Below, piece by piece: positions 43,686 through 54,636 of a stretch of DNA of 64,000 bases. The stretch is from assembly GCA_002919265.1 (NCBI GenBank), contig PKEY01000105.1, positions 1-64,000 on the forward strand, in the 5' to 3' direction. The first letter of the stretch is position 1; every line of letters starts with the position of its first letter. Below the pieces are notes generated by a model. It saw only the letters and a list, made by a program, of their open reading frames with translations. It was not told where the DNA came from and did not search any database. Both the position numbers and the translations under genes were made by a program. This stretch comes from Hyphomicrobiaceae bacterium. GTDB lineage: Bacteria; Pseudomonadota; Alphaproteobacteria; Rhizobiales; Hyphomicrobiaceae.

Positions 43686-44788
43686 GGCCCTTTCTCGACC
43701 GGCTGCTCCAGTTCTGCCGAAGCCACTGCGCTCCGGCCCTTGTAAATGGAGCTCGACAGGTAAACCTCGAGTGCGAAGCGCACCAGCACTGCGATAGCCG
43801 CGGCCATCGGAACAGCGACAAGAACGCCGACGAAACCGAAGAGGTAAGCGAAAACGAATAGGGCAAAGATGAGCCAGACCGGATGAAGCCCCACCTTGGG
43901 TCCGACGATCCGCGGCGAAAGCAAGCTGGAATCGAGCGCCTGACCAATTCCAAAGACGGCGATGACCTTCAGCAGCGGCAACGTCTGCGGCCAGTATTCG
44001 ATGAGGGCCATCGTCGACGCCGTGATGAGACCCAGCGTGAACCCGACGAACGGAATGAACGAGAGGAAGCCGGCGCCGAGGCCGATCACAAGGCCATACG
44101 GAATGTCAGCCCACGTTAGGCCTAACGCATAAAGGGTACCCAATATGAGGCACACGAGACCCTGGCCGCGAATGAAGGCTGAAACAGCCGCATTGATCTC
44201 CTGAGCGAGCCTGCGGATGGTTGGGGCGTGATCACGCGGAAGCCAGCTGTCGATCTTCTCCAGCATCGGGTGCCAGTCGACGAGCAGGTAGAAGACAACA
44301 ACAGGTGTGATCAGCAGCAGTGAGGCGAAGCTGACAAGCGCGCGTCCCTGGGACCAAACCGACTGAGCCACGAAACCGACCACGCTCGCCCAGTTTCGCG
44401 ATAATTCTGCCACCGCACTGTCGAGCCATACCTGGAAGTCGATGAAACGGCTGCCGAGACGTTCGCGCGCGGAAGCCTCGATCACCCCTCGCAAGCGCTC
44501 GAGCTCCGTTGGCAGAGCGTCGACGAATTCCTTGAGCTGGTTGACCACGATCGGTGCGACGAAAACGACCGCCGCAGCCAGCACCAAGATCAAGAGGACC
44601 ACGACGATGGCCGAGGCCCAAACGCGCGGCAGGCCGAGCGCCCCAAGCCTGTCCGCCAACGGATTGAGCGCGTAGGCAATCACCAGGCCCGCCACGAATG
44701 GCAAAAGCACGGCGCGGAGCACCAGCGCTGCGAGGATCAGCAGGATCAGCGCGGAAAGCCAGAACAGCACCTGCCGTTCCACGTGCAT
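43682..44788 (-). CDS. AI-2E family transporter (PerM-like)
   Basis: A 368-residue integral membrane protein of the AI-2E exporter / PerM family with about eight predicted segments. A long non-membrane region (about 65-150) contains ELERLRGVIEASARERLGS. The C-terminal half has QGLVCLILGTLYALGL and GFLSFIPFVGFTLGL, family hallmarks. Some relatives export the AI-2 signal or act as Na+/H+ antiporters; function here is not known. It is translationally coupled to hdaA downstream by an ATGA overlap, a common alphaproteobacterial arrangement. Confidence 0.9.
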   Translation of the reverse strand: MHVERQVLFWLSALILLILAALVLRAVLLPFVAGLVIAYALNPLADRLGALGLPRVWASAIVVVLLILVLAAAVVFVAPIVVNQLKEFVDALPTELERLRGVIEASARERLGSRFIDFQVWLDSAVAELSRNWASVVGFVAQSVWSQGRALVSFASLLLITPVVVFYLLVDWHPMLEKIDSWLPRDHAPTIRRLAQEINAAVSAFIRGQGLVCLILGTLYALGLTWADIPYGLVIGLGAGFLSFIPFVGFTLGLITASTMALIEYWPQTLPLLKVIAVFGIGQALDSSLLSPRIVGPKVGLHPVWLIFALFVFAYLFGFVGVLVAVPMAAAIAVLVRFALEVYLSSSIYKGRSAVASAELEQPVEKGP

Positions 44789-44892
44789 GACGCTTCCTCA
44801 GCATAAAGGGCCGGCGCTGGCTCGGCCGCCGTGCCAGTGCTTAGGCGCAAGGAGTGAACTTTGGTTCAGAGTGCAAACACAGAGGACGGATT

Positions 44893-45447
44893 TCAAGCGC
44901 CGGACCCGTCCGACTTGTAGCCGGCCATATGCGCAAGCCATGCGCGCATGTAGGCGATGAGCGACGCCAGCGTGGAGAAGGCGACGATCCACACCAGGAC
45001 GACGCGGAGATCGCCAATTCCCAGGTTAAAGCCCTCATCCGCCAGGACCGCGGCCGCGAGCACGATCTGCGCCACGGTGTTCAACTTGCTGACAGCGAGC
45101 GGCTTGATGTGAACCGGGTTGTCGAGCAGCCACGACAGCACGACGGCCATCACGATAAGGATGTCGCGCGAGACAACCGCGATCACGAGCCAGGAGGGTA
45201 ACTCCTTCAACACACCCAGCGCGATGAAGATCGACACCACCAGCATCTTGTCCGCCAGCGGGTCGAGGTAGGCGCCAAGTTCGGTCTGCCAGTTGAAGCG
45301 CTTTGCAAGAAACCCGTCGATGGCGTCGCTGACGCCAGCAATCACGAACAGCACGAATGCAGCCTGAGTGCGGCCGGAGACAAGCAACCAGAACACGACG
45401 GGCACGAGGATAGCCCGTCCGAGAGTGATGAAATTGGGTATGCTCAA
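44893..45447 (-). CDS. pgsA: CDP-alcohol phosphatidyltransferase (PgsA-like)
   Basis: A 184-residue inner-membrane phospholipid synthase. The CDP-alcohol motif runs DAIDGFLAK (41-49) to GAYLDPLAD (58-66): Asp41, Asp44, Gly45, Ala48, Gly58, Asp62, Asp66. The usual arginine after Ala48 is lysine here (Lys49). The length and N-terminus MSIPNFITLGRA match phosphatidylglycerophosphate synthase, but cardiolipin-synthase-like CLS_cap members share this form, so I am moderately sure of the product. It is upstream of perM on the same strand with a 104-base gap. Confidence 0.82.
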   Translation of the reverse strand: MSIPNFITLGRAILVPVVFWLLVSGRTQAAFVLFVIAGVSDAIDGFLAKRFNWQTELGAYLDPLADKMLVVSIFIALGVLKELPSWLVIAVVSRDILIVMAVVLSWLLDNPVHIKPLAVSKLNTVAQIVLAAAVLADEGFNLGIGDLRVVLVWIVAFSTLASLIAYMRAWLAHMAGYKSDGSGA

Positions 45448-45560
45448 TGCGGAACCCGGTGTGGTGTCGGACAGGGTAATTATAAAGTCTTGCAGAAGAG
45501 AGCGTGCCGAGGCCTCCCGATTTCACGCTCTGTGGCTGAACGAGCACATTTCAACTATAA

Positions 45561-46715
45561 TCACAAGGCAGGGCTGATCAGCAATGCACCACCGAGTTGC
45601 CGCACGTCGAAGCCCTGCTTCGCAAGAACTGATGCGAGGGCCTGGTCTCCGCCAGGATAGTAAGCCACGAGCTCGGCGGAACGGGCGGTGAGGCCGCCGA
45701 CTTCCATTCCCTCCATTCCAGGTAAGCGCGAGAGCCAGCCATAGAGCTGCTGCCACTGCTGCATGTTGCGGAATTCGACGATCAAATGCACCTGCTCTGC
45801 CCCCGCGCCGTAGCCGCCTCGCGCCTGCGAGGTGCTGGCGACCTTCGTCTCCTTCCAACGCCCTTCGATGATTCCGAGCGATATGACGGCCGCCGTCTCA
45901 CCCGTGTAGGCGACGTCGTCGAGGCTCAGCCGGTAAGAGCGGTTGAGCACGAACGCGCCAACGGCATCACGGCCGGCAAGAGAGACATTGAGGCGTTGCT
46001 TGGCAAGATCTGGCTGGGCAACAGCAAGGACGACAAGGCTTGAACCGTATATCTCCTTCAGAGTGGAAAGGGCCGTTCCGTCACCGTTGATGAGCTTCTG
46101 GATGACGTCTCCGGTGAGCTCAGGCTTGACGTCCGCCAGCTTCACTGGCGTGAGCGCGTACTTGAGGTCGAGGCCTGCCCAGACCTCTTTCCACATCTGG
46201 CTTCCACGAGGGGCGGATAGGGACGCCGGCTCTGGCCCTTTCCCCGGCTGAGGCGGAACGTAGACGGGAACGATGACGATTTGGGGAGCCTGCTCATCCG
46301 TGAACGGCACGCCTTCGCGCGTGAGAAGATTGCGCACCGCGTCCGGCTGGAAGGAGAAATCCAGGGTGGCGACGTACTGGGTCGCCGAAGTGCGCTCATC
46401 CCGCACGACAACTCCGTCGAGAAACTCCGTGGCTTTGACGCTCTTCAGGCGGGAGAGCTGGTCGTAGGCCGTTACAGGAACAAGTCGTTTCAGGAGCGAC
46501 CGGAAGGCAGCCTGCTGCCCCTCTGCAAGCGCCTTCTGCTTGGCCGTGACGGCATCCGCTGCCACAGCATCCACAGGATAGTTCGCGACCGTGTAAGGTT
46601 CATCACCCTCGGCCCGAGCAGGCACGGCCAACGCAATGCAAGAGGCCAGTGCCGCGAGGAGCACCGCCACGAGAGCACCGACGCGGTTCTCATCGAGCAA
46701 GCTCACGAACCCCAC
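45561..46715 (-). CDS. DUF2066 domain protein, probably periplasmic
   Basis: A 384-residue protein with a hydrophobic N-terminal segment (about 14-33, probable signal or anchor with [11 protein letters not shown] after it) and a DUF2066 region: [20 protein letters not shown], then [19 protein letters not shown]. It resembles proteins often found beside purM in Hyphomicrobiales. The function is not known. It is divergent from purM with 171 bases between starts. Confidence 0.85.
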   Translation of the reverse strand: MGFVSLLDENRVGALVAVLLAALASCIALAVPARAEGDEPYTVANYPVDAVAADAVTAKQKALAEGQQAAFRSLLKRLVPVTAYDQLSRLKSVKATEFLDGVVVRDERTSATQYVATLDFSFQPDAVRNLLTREGVPFTDEQAPQIVIVPVYVPPQPGKGPEPASLSAPRGSQMWKEVWAGLDLKYALTPVKLADVKPELTGDVIQKLINGDGTALSTLKEIYGSSLVVLAVAQPDLAKQRLNVSLAGRDAVGAFVLNRSYRLSLDDVAYTGETAAVISLGIIEGRWKETKVASTSQARGGYGAGAEQVHLIVEFRNMQQWQQLYGWLSRLPGMEGMEVGGLTARSAELVAYYPGGDQALASVLAKQGFDVRQLGGALLISPAL

Positions 46716-46886
46716 CCTCCTTCAGTCCGTTCACCGTACACGCAAGTTGCTCGCAATAGGGGAAGTCTGCTAGACGCCCCCTCAATCTCGCGGGGAGCAA
46801 TGGGGCCAAAATGGGGTCCGGTCAATGCCCCTGCCGCCAAGATCAGGCTACGCCGGCGCGCCGGCGGGCGCCATGTGAAGGACACG

Positions 46887-48005
46887 ATGAGCGAACCAAG
46901 CCAGAAAACGCCGATCACGTACCGCGACGCCGGTGTCGACATTGACGCTGGCAATGCGCTGGTCGAGGCGATTAAGCCGCTTGCGAAGGCGACCCGGAGG
47001 TTGGGTGCCGACGCGGACCTCGGCGGGTTCGGCGCGCTGTTCGACCTGAAGCGTGCCGGTTTCCGCGACCCGCTGTTAGTCGCCAGCACCGACGGCGTTG
47101 GCACCAAGCTCAAGATCGCCATCGAGACCGGTCGGCACGAGACCATCGGCATCGATCTCGTCGCCATGTGCGTGAACGATCTTCTGGCCCAGGGTGCCGA
47201 GCCGCTGTTCTTCCTTGATTACTTTGCATGCGGGAAGCTTGACGTCCCAGCGGCGCGGACCGTGATCGCCGGCATCGCAGAGGGCTGCCGGCAGGCCGGA
47301 TGCGCGCTGATCGGCGGCGAGACGGCCGAGATGCCCGGCATGTATGCGGCCAAGGATTACGACCTCGCCGGCTTCGCTGTCGGAGCGGTAGAACGCGATG
47401 AGTTGCTGCCGCGCAAGGACATCGTGGTCGGCGACGTGCTCATCGGTCTCGCATCGTCGGGGCCCCACTCGAACGGATATTCACTGATCCGCCGCCTCGT
47501 CGCAGAGGCGAAGCTCGACTGGAGCGCACCGGCACCTTTTGCTGCCGGTCAGTCCGTAGCCGAGGCGCTGCTCACCCCCACCCGGATCTACGTCAGACAG
47601 GTGCTGTCGGGCATGCGCGAAGTCGGCGGCGTGAAGGCGATCGCGCACATCACCGGCGGTGGCTTGGTCGAGAACCTGCCGCGGGTCCTGCCTCAAGGCA
47701 TCGCCGCCGCGATCGACCTGCCGAGTTGGAAATCACCCGCCGTCTTCGGCTGGCTCTCGCAGGTGGGTCGGCTGGACACTGCCGAGCTGCTCCGCACCTT
47801 CAATGCCGGTATCGGCCTCGTGCTGGTGGCCGAGCGCACCAAGGCCGACGCGCTCATGGCGCATCTCAAAGCTCAAGGCGAGAGCCCTCACGTCATCGGT
47901 GAGCTTGTCCCGGGAAGCGGGGAAAAGACTCAAGCCAAAGGGAGCGGTACAGCGGAAGCCGTGCGCTTCTCCGGCGAACTGACCTTCGCGGATATAATTA
48001 ATTAA
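46887..48005 (+). CDS. purM: phosphoribosylformylglycinamidine cyclo-ligase (AIR synthetase)
   Basis: A 372-residue PurM that closes the imidazole ring in purine synthesis with [21 protein letters not shown] opens the family core, followed by [37 protein letters not shown] and [13 protein letters not shown]. It has an N-terminal extension of about 10 residues relative to the core. The ATG at 46887 has AAGGA upstream; a frame to 46281 lies opposite DUF2066 and is rejected. purN follows after 12 bases. Confidence 0.96.
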   Translation: MSEPSQKTPITYRDAGVDIDAGNALVEAIKPLAKATRRLGADADLGGFGALFDLKRAGFRDPLLVASTDGVGTKLKIAIETGRHETIGIDLVAMCVNDLLAQGAEPLFFLDYFACGKLDVPAARTVIAGIAEGCRQAGCALIGGETAEMPGMYAAKDYDLAGFAVGAVERDELLPRKDIVVGDVLIGLASSGPHSNGYSLIRRLVAEAKLDWSAPAPFAAGQSVAEALLTPTRIYVRQVLSGMREVGGVKAIAHITGGGLVENLPRVLPQGIAAAIDLPSWKSPAVFGWLSQVGRLDTAELLRTFNAGIGLVLVAERTKADALMAHLKAQGESPHVIGELVPGSGEKTQAKGSGTAEAVRFSGELTFADIIN

Positions 48006-48017
48006 GTGGGCGTCAGC

Positions 48018-48668
48018 ATGGACAAAAAGCGAGTCGGCATCCTCATCTCCGGCCGCGGCTCCAACATGATGTCGCTCGTGGAGGCCGCACGCGATCCGAT
48101 ATACCCCGCCGAAATTGTAACAGTCATTTCCAACCGGCCAGAAGCCCCGGGGCTCACCTGGGCAGCCGGCCAAGGGCTGGAAGTAAAGGCCATCGATCAC
48201 AAGGCCTTCCCCTCACGCGAAGATTTCGAACACGCCTTGCACGAAGCGCTGACGGCGGCCGGTGTGGACCTCGTCTGTTGCGCGGGCTTCATGCGGCTCA
48301 TGACGGCGGGGTTTGTCGAGAAGTGGCGCGGCCGCATGCTCAACATCCACCCCTCCCTGCTCCCCGCATTCAAAGGACTCAATGCACAGGCCCAAGCGCT
48401 TGCCGCAGGGGTGAAAATTGCCGGGTGCACGGTTCATTTCGTCGAGCCGGAAATGGACTCAGGACCTATCGTGGCCCAGGCCGCCGTGCCGGTCATCGAG
48501 GGCGACACACCTGACAGCCTGGCCGCCCGCATACTGGCCGCCGAACACAAGTTGTATCCGCACGCACTACGCCTTGTCGCATCGGGTGTTGCGCAACTCG
48601 TGGATGGACGCGTCGCTTTTAAGGATACGGTTAACCAGACCACCCAGCTCTTCTCGCCACCGCTGTAA
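48018..48668 (+). CDS. purN: phosphoribosylglycinamide formyltransferase
   Basis: A 216-residue PurN transferring formyl from 10-formyltetrahydrofolate to GAR. LISGRGSNMMSL binds phosphate; MLNIHPSLLPAFKG contains the catalytic Asn and His; HFVEPEMDSGPIV contains the catalytic Asp. The ATG at 48018 is used and a GTG at 48006 is possible. The small gap after purM indicates an operon. Confidence 0.95.
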   Translation: MDKKRVGILISGRGSNMMSLVEAARDPIYPAEIVTVISNRPEAPGLTWAAGQGLEVKAIDHKAFPSREDFEHALHEALTAAGVDLVCCAGFMRLMTAGFVEKWRGRMLNIHPSLLPAFKGLNAQAQALAAGVKIAGCTVHFVEPEMDSGPIVAQAAVPVIEGDTPDSLAARILAAEHKLYPHALRLVASGVAQLVDGRVAFKDTVNQTTQLFSPPL

Positions 48669-48912
48669 TCTGCGGGTAACAGCGCACGTACACCCAGCGC
48701 GCTATTGTGTAGCGGGATAGTTGCGAAAACTAGACCGTATGGAGAGCTGGTGGTACGACGCAAGAGCATCTCCGGCCCGGCATTTGCATCACATCAATGC
48801 CGTCCCCACCCGGATGATGTACAGAACTAATGGTCGCCAGAACCGATTCGGTCGCATCAGCATCCACATCGTAACGCGTTCGGATGACCAGTTTCTTGGA
48901 GTGACCCCGACC

Positions 48913-50277
48913 ATGAGCGCACCTACGCCCTCCTACGTTCAACAGCTGGGTGAGCAGAGCTCCATCTGGTTCAAGTTGACTCCTCTGCTCAAGGGCGACC
49001 CCGACAACCCCATGCGCACGCTGATGCAAATGGCGGAGCGCTACGGCGACGTCATCGCCGTTAATATGGCGGACCAGAGAGTTGTTCTTTTAACTCAACC
49101 AGATCACTTCAAGCACGTCTTAGTAACTAACGCCGACAGATACACGAAATACTTCGATGGACTTAAGCCGATCTTCGGCAAGTCCATGATTACAGTTGAC
49201 GGACAACTTTGGCAGAAGATCCGGGCGCCGCAGCAGCCGGCTTTTCACCCGGATATGTTTGCCGAATACATTCCCTACTTCCTCGCCGCCATCCGTACCA
49301 AGATGGAGAACTGGCGTCAGCTGGCGCGTTCGGGCGAGACCATCGAAATGGTCGAGCAGACCTGGACCCTTGCGGCGGACATGATCTGCAAGGCGTTGTT
49401 CGACCGCGACATGCCGTTCAACCCGCACTTCGTCTTCAAATGCGTGAAGACGTACACCGACGTCATGAACCACAAGGCCATCCGCCTGAAGAAAGTCGCG
49501 GGGGCCGAGTTCGAGATCACGGAAGAGGATGCCGCCAAGGCGGTCGAGGTGTGGGGCGGCGTGCCCGACATCGTGATGGCGACCAATCCGAGGGAGCATC
49601 GTGAGCGCACCCTCTTCACCATGCTGCAGGCAGCCGTCGCCGATCCGAATATCCCTGAGTTCGACCACCAGCAGGCGGTCGACGAGATGAAGCAATATCT
49701 GTGGGCTGGCACCGAAACGACGGCTTTGACGCTGGCCTGGGCGCTTTATCTCACTTCGAAGCACCCGGAGGCGGCAGAGCGCATCCGCCGCGAGGGCGAG
49801 ACCACGTATGGGGACCGCGATCCAACGGCAGCGGATTACTCCGCGCTGGCCTACACGCGCGCGGTCATTCAGGAGACGATGCGGCTTTACCCACCTGTCT
49901 GGGCCCTCATCCGCGTCGCCGCTCAACCCGATGAAATCGACGGCCGCGAGATCCGGCCTGGCGACCGCGTCGTGATGTTTGCCTACGGCGTGCACCACAG
50001 CCCGAAGTACTGGGACGAGCCCGAGGAGTTCCGGCCCGAGCGCTGGATGGGCGACGCCGCGAAGAAGCGGGCGAAGTACAGCTATCTGCCCTTTGGTGCC
50101 GGCAAGCGCTCCTGCATCGGCGGCGCCATGAGCCAGGTCGAGAACACCCTGGCCCTGTCGATCCTGCTCCGCCGCTTCCGGCCCGAGTACGTCGGCAAGG
50201 AGCCGCCGGGCATCAATGCGACCGTCACGCTCACACCGAAAGGCGGGCTGCCGTTCCGCATCCGTGAGCTGAGCTGA
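48913..50277 (+). CDS. cytochrome P450
   Basis: A 454-residue soluble P450. The I-helix oxygen motif AGTETT is at 265-270, the K-helix ExxR is Glu321-Arg324 (ETMR), and the heme-binding loop FGAGKRSCIGG has Cys401 as the iron ligand. No ferredoxin or reductase domain is fused and no redox partner is adjacent. The start at 48913 gives MSAPTPSYVQQLGEQ; TTGGAG lies 12 bases upstream. An in-frame extension to 48721 has no family similarity that I can see. Substrate unknown. Confidence 0.92.
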   Translation: MSAPTPSYVQQLGEQSSIWFKLTPLLKGDPDNPMRTLMQMAERYGDVIAVNMADQRVVLLTQPDHFKHVLVTNADRYTKYFDGLKPIFGKSMITVDGQLWQKIRAPQQPAFHPDMFAEYIPYFLAAIRTKMENWRQLARSGETIEMVEQTWTLAADMICKALFDRDMPFNPHFVFKCVKTYTDVMNHKAIRLKKVAGAEFEITEEDAAKAVEVWGGVPDIVMATNPREHRERTLFTMLQAAVADPNIPEFDHQQAVDEMKQYLWAGTETTALTLAWALYLTSKHPEAAERIRREGETTYGDRDPTAADYSALAYTRAVIQETMRLYPPVWALIRVAAQPDEIDGREIRPGDRVVMFAYGVHHSPKYWDEPEEFRPERWMGDAAKKRAKYSYLPFGAGKRSCIGGAMSQVENTLALSILLRRFRPEYVGKEPPGINATVTLTPKGGLPFRIRELS

Positions 50278-50280
50278 TCA

Positions 50281-50318
50281 AAGAAAAGAGAAAGGCCGCA
50301 CCCTGGAAAGGTGCGGCC
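50281..50318 (-). terminator. intrinsic terminator of the small secreted protein gene
   Basis: A perfect nine-base stem: GGCCGCACC (50294-50302) and GGTGCGGCC (50310-50318). On the minus strand it is followed by TTTCTCTTTTC, the complement of 50281-50293. It lies between convergent genes and may stop P450 transcripts as well. Confidence 0.8.
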
Positions 50319-50371
50319 CCTCATGAGCTGCAGGGCGGGTATAACCCCGCCCTCCTCCACTCCCATGCAGC

Positions 50372-50647
50372 TCACTTCTTCGCGCAGGCTTCGAGCTGCT
50401 GGTTGCGCAGCTGCGCCTGCTTTTTCCAGACATCCGGTGCCACGCTGCGGCACCAGCTCAGATGGGCTTCGAGATCCAGGCTCCACTCGGGGCCCTTGAA
50501 GCCGCACTTACGCTGCTCATTCTCTTGCTGCTGCTTCAGCGCGGTCTTGGCGTACCAGTCGCAATTGGCCTGCGCTGACACGTGAGGCGCCAGCATCACC
50601 GTACCGAGCATCGCAGCTCCCACTGTTGCAGCACAGATCCGAAGCAT
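50372..50647 (-). CDS. small exported cysteine-containing protein, function unknown
   Basis: A 91-residue protein with a signal peptide (MLRICAATVGAAMLGTVMLAPHVSA, cleavage near AQA) and a charged mature part with four cysteines (ANCDWYA, RKCGFKG, SWCRSV, EACAKK). Helical, glutamine-rich content (KQQQENEQ) is notable. No homologous family is recognised. It has its own terminator. AGGGGAGAA precedes the start. Confidence 0.75.
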   Translation of the reverse strand: MLRICAATVGAAMLGTVMLAPHVSAQANCDWYAKTALKQQQENEQRKCGFKGPEWSLDLEAHLSWCRSVAPDVWKKQAQLRNQQLEACAKK

Positions 50648-50885
50648 CTCTAAGTTCTCCCCTGTCCACCGTTTCCCCGAGCCGATGACCGGGATGACCT
50701 TGCTTGCAAGCTAGCCCTGGTGGCATGAACCAGTGCTGAACGCGCGGCGATCATTCCGCCGGGGTGCGGATTTCATCGACCGTCGAGCACTACGACAGGC
50801 CTGCAGGTGCGCCAAGCCTGCAGGAAGGGAGCTGCTTGCGACGCGCAAAGATCGGGTTCGAGCAGCAACAGGTGGCAGGGGGCGG

Positions 50886-52742
50886 ATGACAGCAACGGCT
50901 CGCAAGGGCGGGGATGTTCAGCCGGGGGGCATGAAGGCCGCTACCCACATTCTCGAAACGGTCTTCGGCTACAAACAGTTTCGCTCCCATCAGGCCGCCA
51001 TCATCGAAACGCTCATCGAGGGCCGCGATGCCTTCGTGCTGATGCCCACGGGCGGCGGCAAGTCGCTCTGCTATCAAATCCCAGCGCTTGTTCGCGAAGG
51101 GACGGGCCTTGTCGTCTCTCCACTCATTGCGCTCATGCAGGATCAGGTGAGCGCGCTGCAGCAGCTTGGCGTTCGCGCAGCGTTTCTGAACTCCACGCTG
51201 GATCGCAGGGAGCAGGACGCCATCGAATGGCAGCTCACGACCGGCAGGCTCGATCTGCTCTACATCGCACCCGAGCGGCTCCTCCAGGAGCGAACACTCG
51301 ACCTGATCGGGCGGAGTCGGATCGCGCTGTTTGCCATCGACGAGGCGCACTGCGTTTCCCAGTGGGGCCATGATTTCCGGCCCGAATATCGGCAGCTCAG
51401 GGTGCTTCCCGAGCGCTTTCCCCACGTCCCGCGGGTCGCCTTGACGGCCACGGCCGACGAGCGCACCCGGGCCGAGATCATCGGCGAGCTCAGGCTCGAA
51501 AACGCCCGCCAGTTCATCGCGAGCTTCGATCGCCCAAACATCCGTTATCGGATCGCCCAGCTGGACGGGAAGGTGGCCCGCGAACGGCTCTGGCGCTTCA
51601 TCTCGACGGAACATCCGGCCGATGCAGGCATCGTCTATTGTCTCAGCCGCCGCGGTGCCGAGGAGACGGCAGAGTGGCTGACCGCGCAGGGCCGGCAAGC
51701 CCTCCCCTATCACGCCGGGTTACCCGCCGACGTCCGACGCGCAACCCAGGAGCGCTTCCTGACGGAGGAACGTCTCATCGTCGTTGCGACGATTGCGTTC
51801 GGCATGGGCATTGACAAGCCGGATGTGCGTTTCGTCGCCCACCTCAATCTGCCGAAGACGATCGAAGCCTATTACCAGGAAACCGGCCGCGCGGGCCGCG
51901 ATGGTGAGCCGGCCAATGCCTGGATGGCCTACAGCGTGCATGACATCGTCCAGCTCCGGGATTGGATCGAGAAATCGGACGGCTCGGAATTCTTCCGGAA
52001 AGTTCAACGCCAGAAGCTCGATGCACTGATCGGCCTGTGCGAGATGGTCACCTGCCGGCGGCAGGCACTGCTCGGATATTTCGGCGAGGATCTGCCCGAA
52101 CCCTGCGGAAATTGCGACAATTGCATCGCACCTCCGCTCATGGTCGATCAGACAATCGCTGCGCAAAAGGCCCTTTCAGCTGTTTATCGAACAGGCGAAC
52201 AGTTTGGCGTGGGCTATCTGACGGACGTTTTGCTCGGTAATCCAGACCCAAGAATTCAGAACAATGGGCACGACCGCCTATCGGTCTTTGGCATTGGCAA
52301 TGAGCTCGATGCCTCAGGCTGGCGACGCCTATTCCGGCAGCTGATCATTGGCGGTCAGTTAGCCGTTGACGCCGATGGACACGGCAGTTTGATGCTTACC
52401 GAGAAGGCACGACCGCTGCTGAGAGGCGAGGAAAAATTCTTCGTCCGCCATTCGCCCAAGAACGTTGACTACGAAGTGCGGCGCAGACCACGGAAGGTGG
52501 TTACGGTCGCCCCAGAAGACGAGCTTCTTTATCGGGAGCTGAAAATTCTGCGATCGCAACTGGCAGAGGCAGCGAGCGTCGCGCCATATGTGATCTGCCA
52601 CGATCGGACGCTGGTCGAGCTGGCCGAAAAGCGCCCCGCCACTTTAGATGATCTTTGGGGGATCAGCGGCCTTGGCCAGGTCAAGATCGAGCGCTATGGG
52701 GCTGCCTTCCTGGAAGTGATCGCGCAATTCTCGCGGAAATGA
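50886..52742 (+). CDS. recQ: ATP-dependent DNA helicase RecQ
   Basis: A 618-residue 3'-5' helicase. Walker A is MPTGGGKS (about 53-60), the DEAH box lies in [19 protein letters not shown], and motif VI lies in [14 protein letters not shown]. The zinc-binding RQC region has the cysteines CEMVTC and CGNCDNC, and an HRDC domain (about 525-615) ends the protein. The ATG at 50886 follows AGGGGGCGG; an upstream in-frame extension to 50733 is not supported. Length matches E. coli-type RecQ. Confidence 0.95.
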   Translation: MTATARKGGDVQPGGMKAATHILETVFGYKQFRSHQAAIIETLIEGRDAFVLMPTGGGKSLCYQIPALVREGTGLVVSPLIALMQDQVSALQQLGVRAAFLNSTLDRREQDAIEWQLTTGRLDLLYIAPERLLQERTLDLIGRSRIALFAIDEAHCVSQWGHDFRPEYRQLRVLPERFPHVPRVALTATADERTRAEIIGELRLENARQFIASFDRPNIRYRIAQLDGKVARERLWRFISTEHPADAGIVYCLSRRGAEETAEWLTAQGRQALPYHAGLPADVRRATQERFLTEERLIVVATIAFGMGIDKPDVRFVAHLNLPKTIEAYYQETGRAGRDGEPANAWMAYSVHDIVQLRDWIEKSDGSEFFRKVQRQKLDALIGLCEMVTCRRQALLGYFGEDLPEPCGNCDNCIAPPLMVDQTIAAQKALSAVYRTGEQFGVGYLTDVLLGNPDPRIQNNGHDRLSVFGIGNELDASGWRRLFRQLIIGGQLAVDADGHGSLMLTEKARPLLRGEEKFFVRHSPKNVDYEVRRRPRKVVTVAPEDELLYRELKILRSQLAEAASVAPYVICHDRTLVELAEKRPATLDDLWGISGLGQVKIERYGAAFLEVIAQFSRK

Positions 52743-52750
52743 AACCCGGT

Positions 52751-53449
52751 TCAGTCTTTGAACCGATCAAGAACAGCACGCAGGCCAGCCCGCGCCGTCT
52801 TCGTCCAGTCTGCGTGACGCGAAAGAACGAGATTGGCCTGCGAACGCAAAATTACGCCGTCCTCAAGCACCTTGAGGCCGTTCGCCTTGAGCGTCGCCCC
52901 CGTGGTCGTGATGTCGACGATCAAATCGGCAGCACCCGACGCTGGCGTTCCTTCCGTGGCGCCAAGGCTTTCGACAATCCGGTAATCACTGACGCCTTTC
53001 GATTGGAAAAACTTCCGCGTCAGATTCGTGTATTTCGTCGCGACCCGCAGTCGGCGCTCGTGAATGCGCCGAAACGTCGGTGCCATGGCCTGCAGGTCTG
53101 CCATCTTGCGAATGTCGAGCCAGCAGGCCGGCACGGCCACCACGACATCGGCGTGGCCAAACCCGAGGGGCCGAAGCAGCTCAACCCGCTGATCGGCATC
53201 GATAATATTCTCGCGAATGAGGTCTTCGCCCGTGATGCCGAGATGCGCCCGCCCGGACTTCAGATACTGTGCGATTTCCGAAGCGGATACGAACGCCACC
53301 TCGACCCCATCAATGCCCTCGATTTCGCCGCGATAGCCGCGATCGTTGCCCGTTTTCCGAAGATTGAGCCCCACTCGCGCGAGCGCCTCCGCCGTTTGCT
53401 CCATAAGGCGCCCTTTGGAGGGGACGGCAAATATCAGGCTTCCCGTCAT
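52751..53449 (-). CDS. hisG: ATP phosphoribosyltransferase, short form
   Basis: A 232-residue HisG_S, first step of histidine synthesis. [15 protein letters not shown] is the family N-terminus, with [22 protein letters not shown] and the PRPP-binding-type block [19 protein letters not shown]. The short form lacks the regulatory C-terminal domain and needs HisZ, whose gene overlaps it by four bases upstream. It is the last gene of the hisS-hisZ-hisG operon. Confidence 0.94.
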   Translation of the reverse strand: MTGSLIFAVPSKGRLMEQTAEALARVGLNLRKTGNDRGYRGEIEGIDGVEVAFVSASEIAQYLKSGRAHLGITGEDLIRENIIDADQRVELLRPLGFGHADVVVAVPACWLDIRKMADLQAMAPTFRRIHERRLRVATKYTNLTRKFFQSKGVSDYRIVESLGATEGTPASGAADLIVDITTTGATLKANGLKVLEDGVILRSQANLVLSRHADWTKTARAGLRAVLDRFKD

Positions 53450-54627
53450 GGTCCGTCCCCATTCACGACCGCGAGGAGACGCTCCGTGTGAATAGCCGAT
53501 CCAACAGCCGGCACTGCCTCGGGCGCGCCCACAGCCTTGAGCAAGCCGTCGTAGCGGCCACCGCCCGCCACTGGGCTTCCCCTGCCCAAAGCGGGAACGA
53601 CGATCTCGAACACGAAGCCCGTGTAATACTCGAGATTGCGTCCGAACTCGGCAGAAAATTCGATTTCGCCCAAATCGAGGCCGGCGCCGGCCAGCAGTTT
53701 GAGACGGCGTTCGTAAGTATCGAACGCAGACCCAAGATCAACACCGCGATTTTCCATCAAGTCCCGGACCCTCGCGGCCGCAGCTCGCGCCGGAGCGCGC
53801 ACCTTCAAATAATCCTCGATGAGACCCGCCGCTTCGGAAGAAAGGGGCTCTGCAGCCGCGTCCGCTGCTGCGGCCAGCAGCCCTTGCGTGATTTCGCTTA
53901 TGCTGCGCGCGCCCACGAGCTCAAGACCGTTCTCTGCAAGATAGGCGGAGACCGCAGCTTCCGACGCAGCAAGATCATCGCGATTAAGCTTGGCCATGAG
54001 ATCGGCCGGGAGATCATGCACGGCCTCAGCCGGGTCGCGCGTCAGGCGCGCCAGTTCCTCGCGAAAAGCATCCGGCCGCCAGAAATGATAACGGAGCCGC
54101 GCGCGCCACCGCTCCGGCATTTCGAGCGCGTCGAGCAGCGCATGGAAGAGGCCCAGATCACCAATCCGAAGGCCGAAATCCTTGAGCCCCGCGGACCGGA
54201 CCGCATTGATGGTGAGCCTGACGATCTCGACCTCAGCTTCTTCCCGTTTTGTCGAGCCAAAATATTCGATCCCTGCCTGACGGAACTCGCGCGGATGGGC
54301 AATGGCATCAGCACCGGCCGGTTGAAAGCGAAATGCCGGGCCGTTGTAGCAATATCGAGCCTCCACATCGCACGCCGGGTGCCGTTCGAGATGCAGACGG
54401 CAAGTGGGAACCGTCAGGTCCGGCCGGAGGCAAAGCTCGCTACCATCGGGATCGGTAAAGACGTATGTGCGCGCACGCAGGCTCTCACCCACGACGTCGA
54501 GAAAGACGTCTGCAGGCTGAATGATCGCAGGCGCGACAGCCTCATAGCCCGCTTTAGTGAACACGGCCATGAGGCGCTGCGCCTGCGCCTCCAGCGCCTG
54601 AAACTTGCGTGCGGTCTCGGCAACCAT
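53446..54627 (-). CDS. hisZ: ATP phosphoribosyltransferase regulatory subunit
   Basis: A 393-residue HisZ, a paralogue of histidyl-tRNA synthetase that lacks aminoacylation and activates short-form HisG. Class II-like segments remain, such as [21 protein letters not shown] and [13 protein letters not shown] with GGGRYDGLL. It starts nine bases after hisS and overlaps hisG by four bases. Confidence 0.93.
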   Translation of the reverse strand: MVAETARKFQALEAQAQRLMAVFTKAGYEAVAPAIIQPADVFLDVVGESLRARTYVFTDPDGSELCLRPDLTVPTCRLHLERHPACDVEARYCYNGPAFRFQPAGADAIAHPREFRQAGIEYFGSTKREEAEVEIVRLTINAVRSAGLKDFGLRIGDLGLFHALLDALEMPERWRARLRYHFWRPDAFREELARLTRDPAEAVHDLPADLMAKLNRDDLAASEAAVSAYLAENGLELVGARSISEITQGLLAAAADAAAEPLSSEAAGLIEDYLKVRAPARAAAARVRDLMENRGVDLGSAFDTYERRLKLLAGAGLDLGEIEFSAEFGRNLEYYTGFVFEIVVPALGRGSPVAGGGRYDGLLKAVGAPEAVPAVGSAIHTERLLAVVNGDGP

Positions 54628-54636
54628 CTCGCTATC

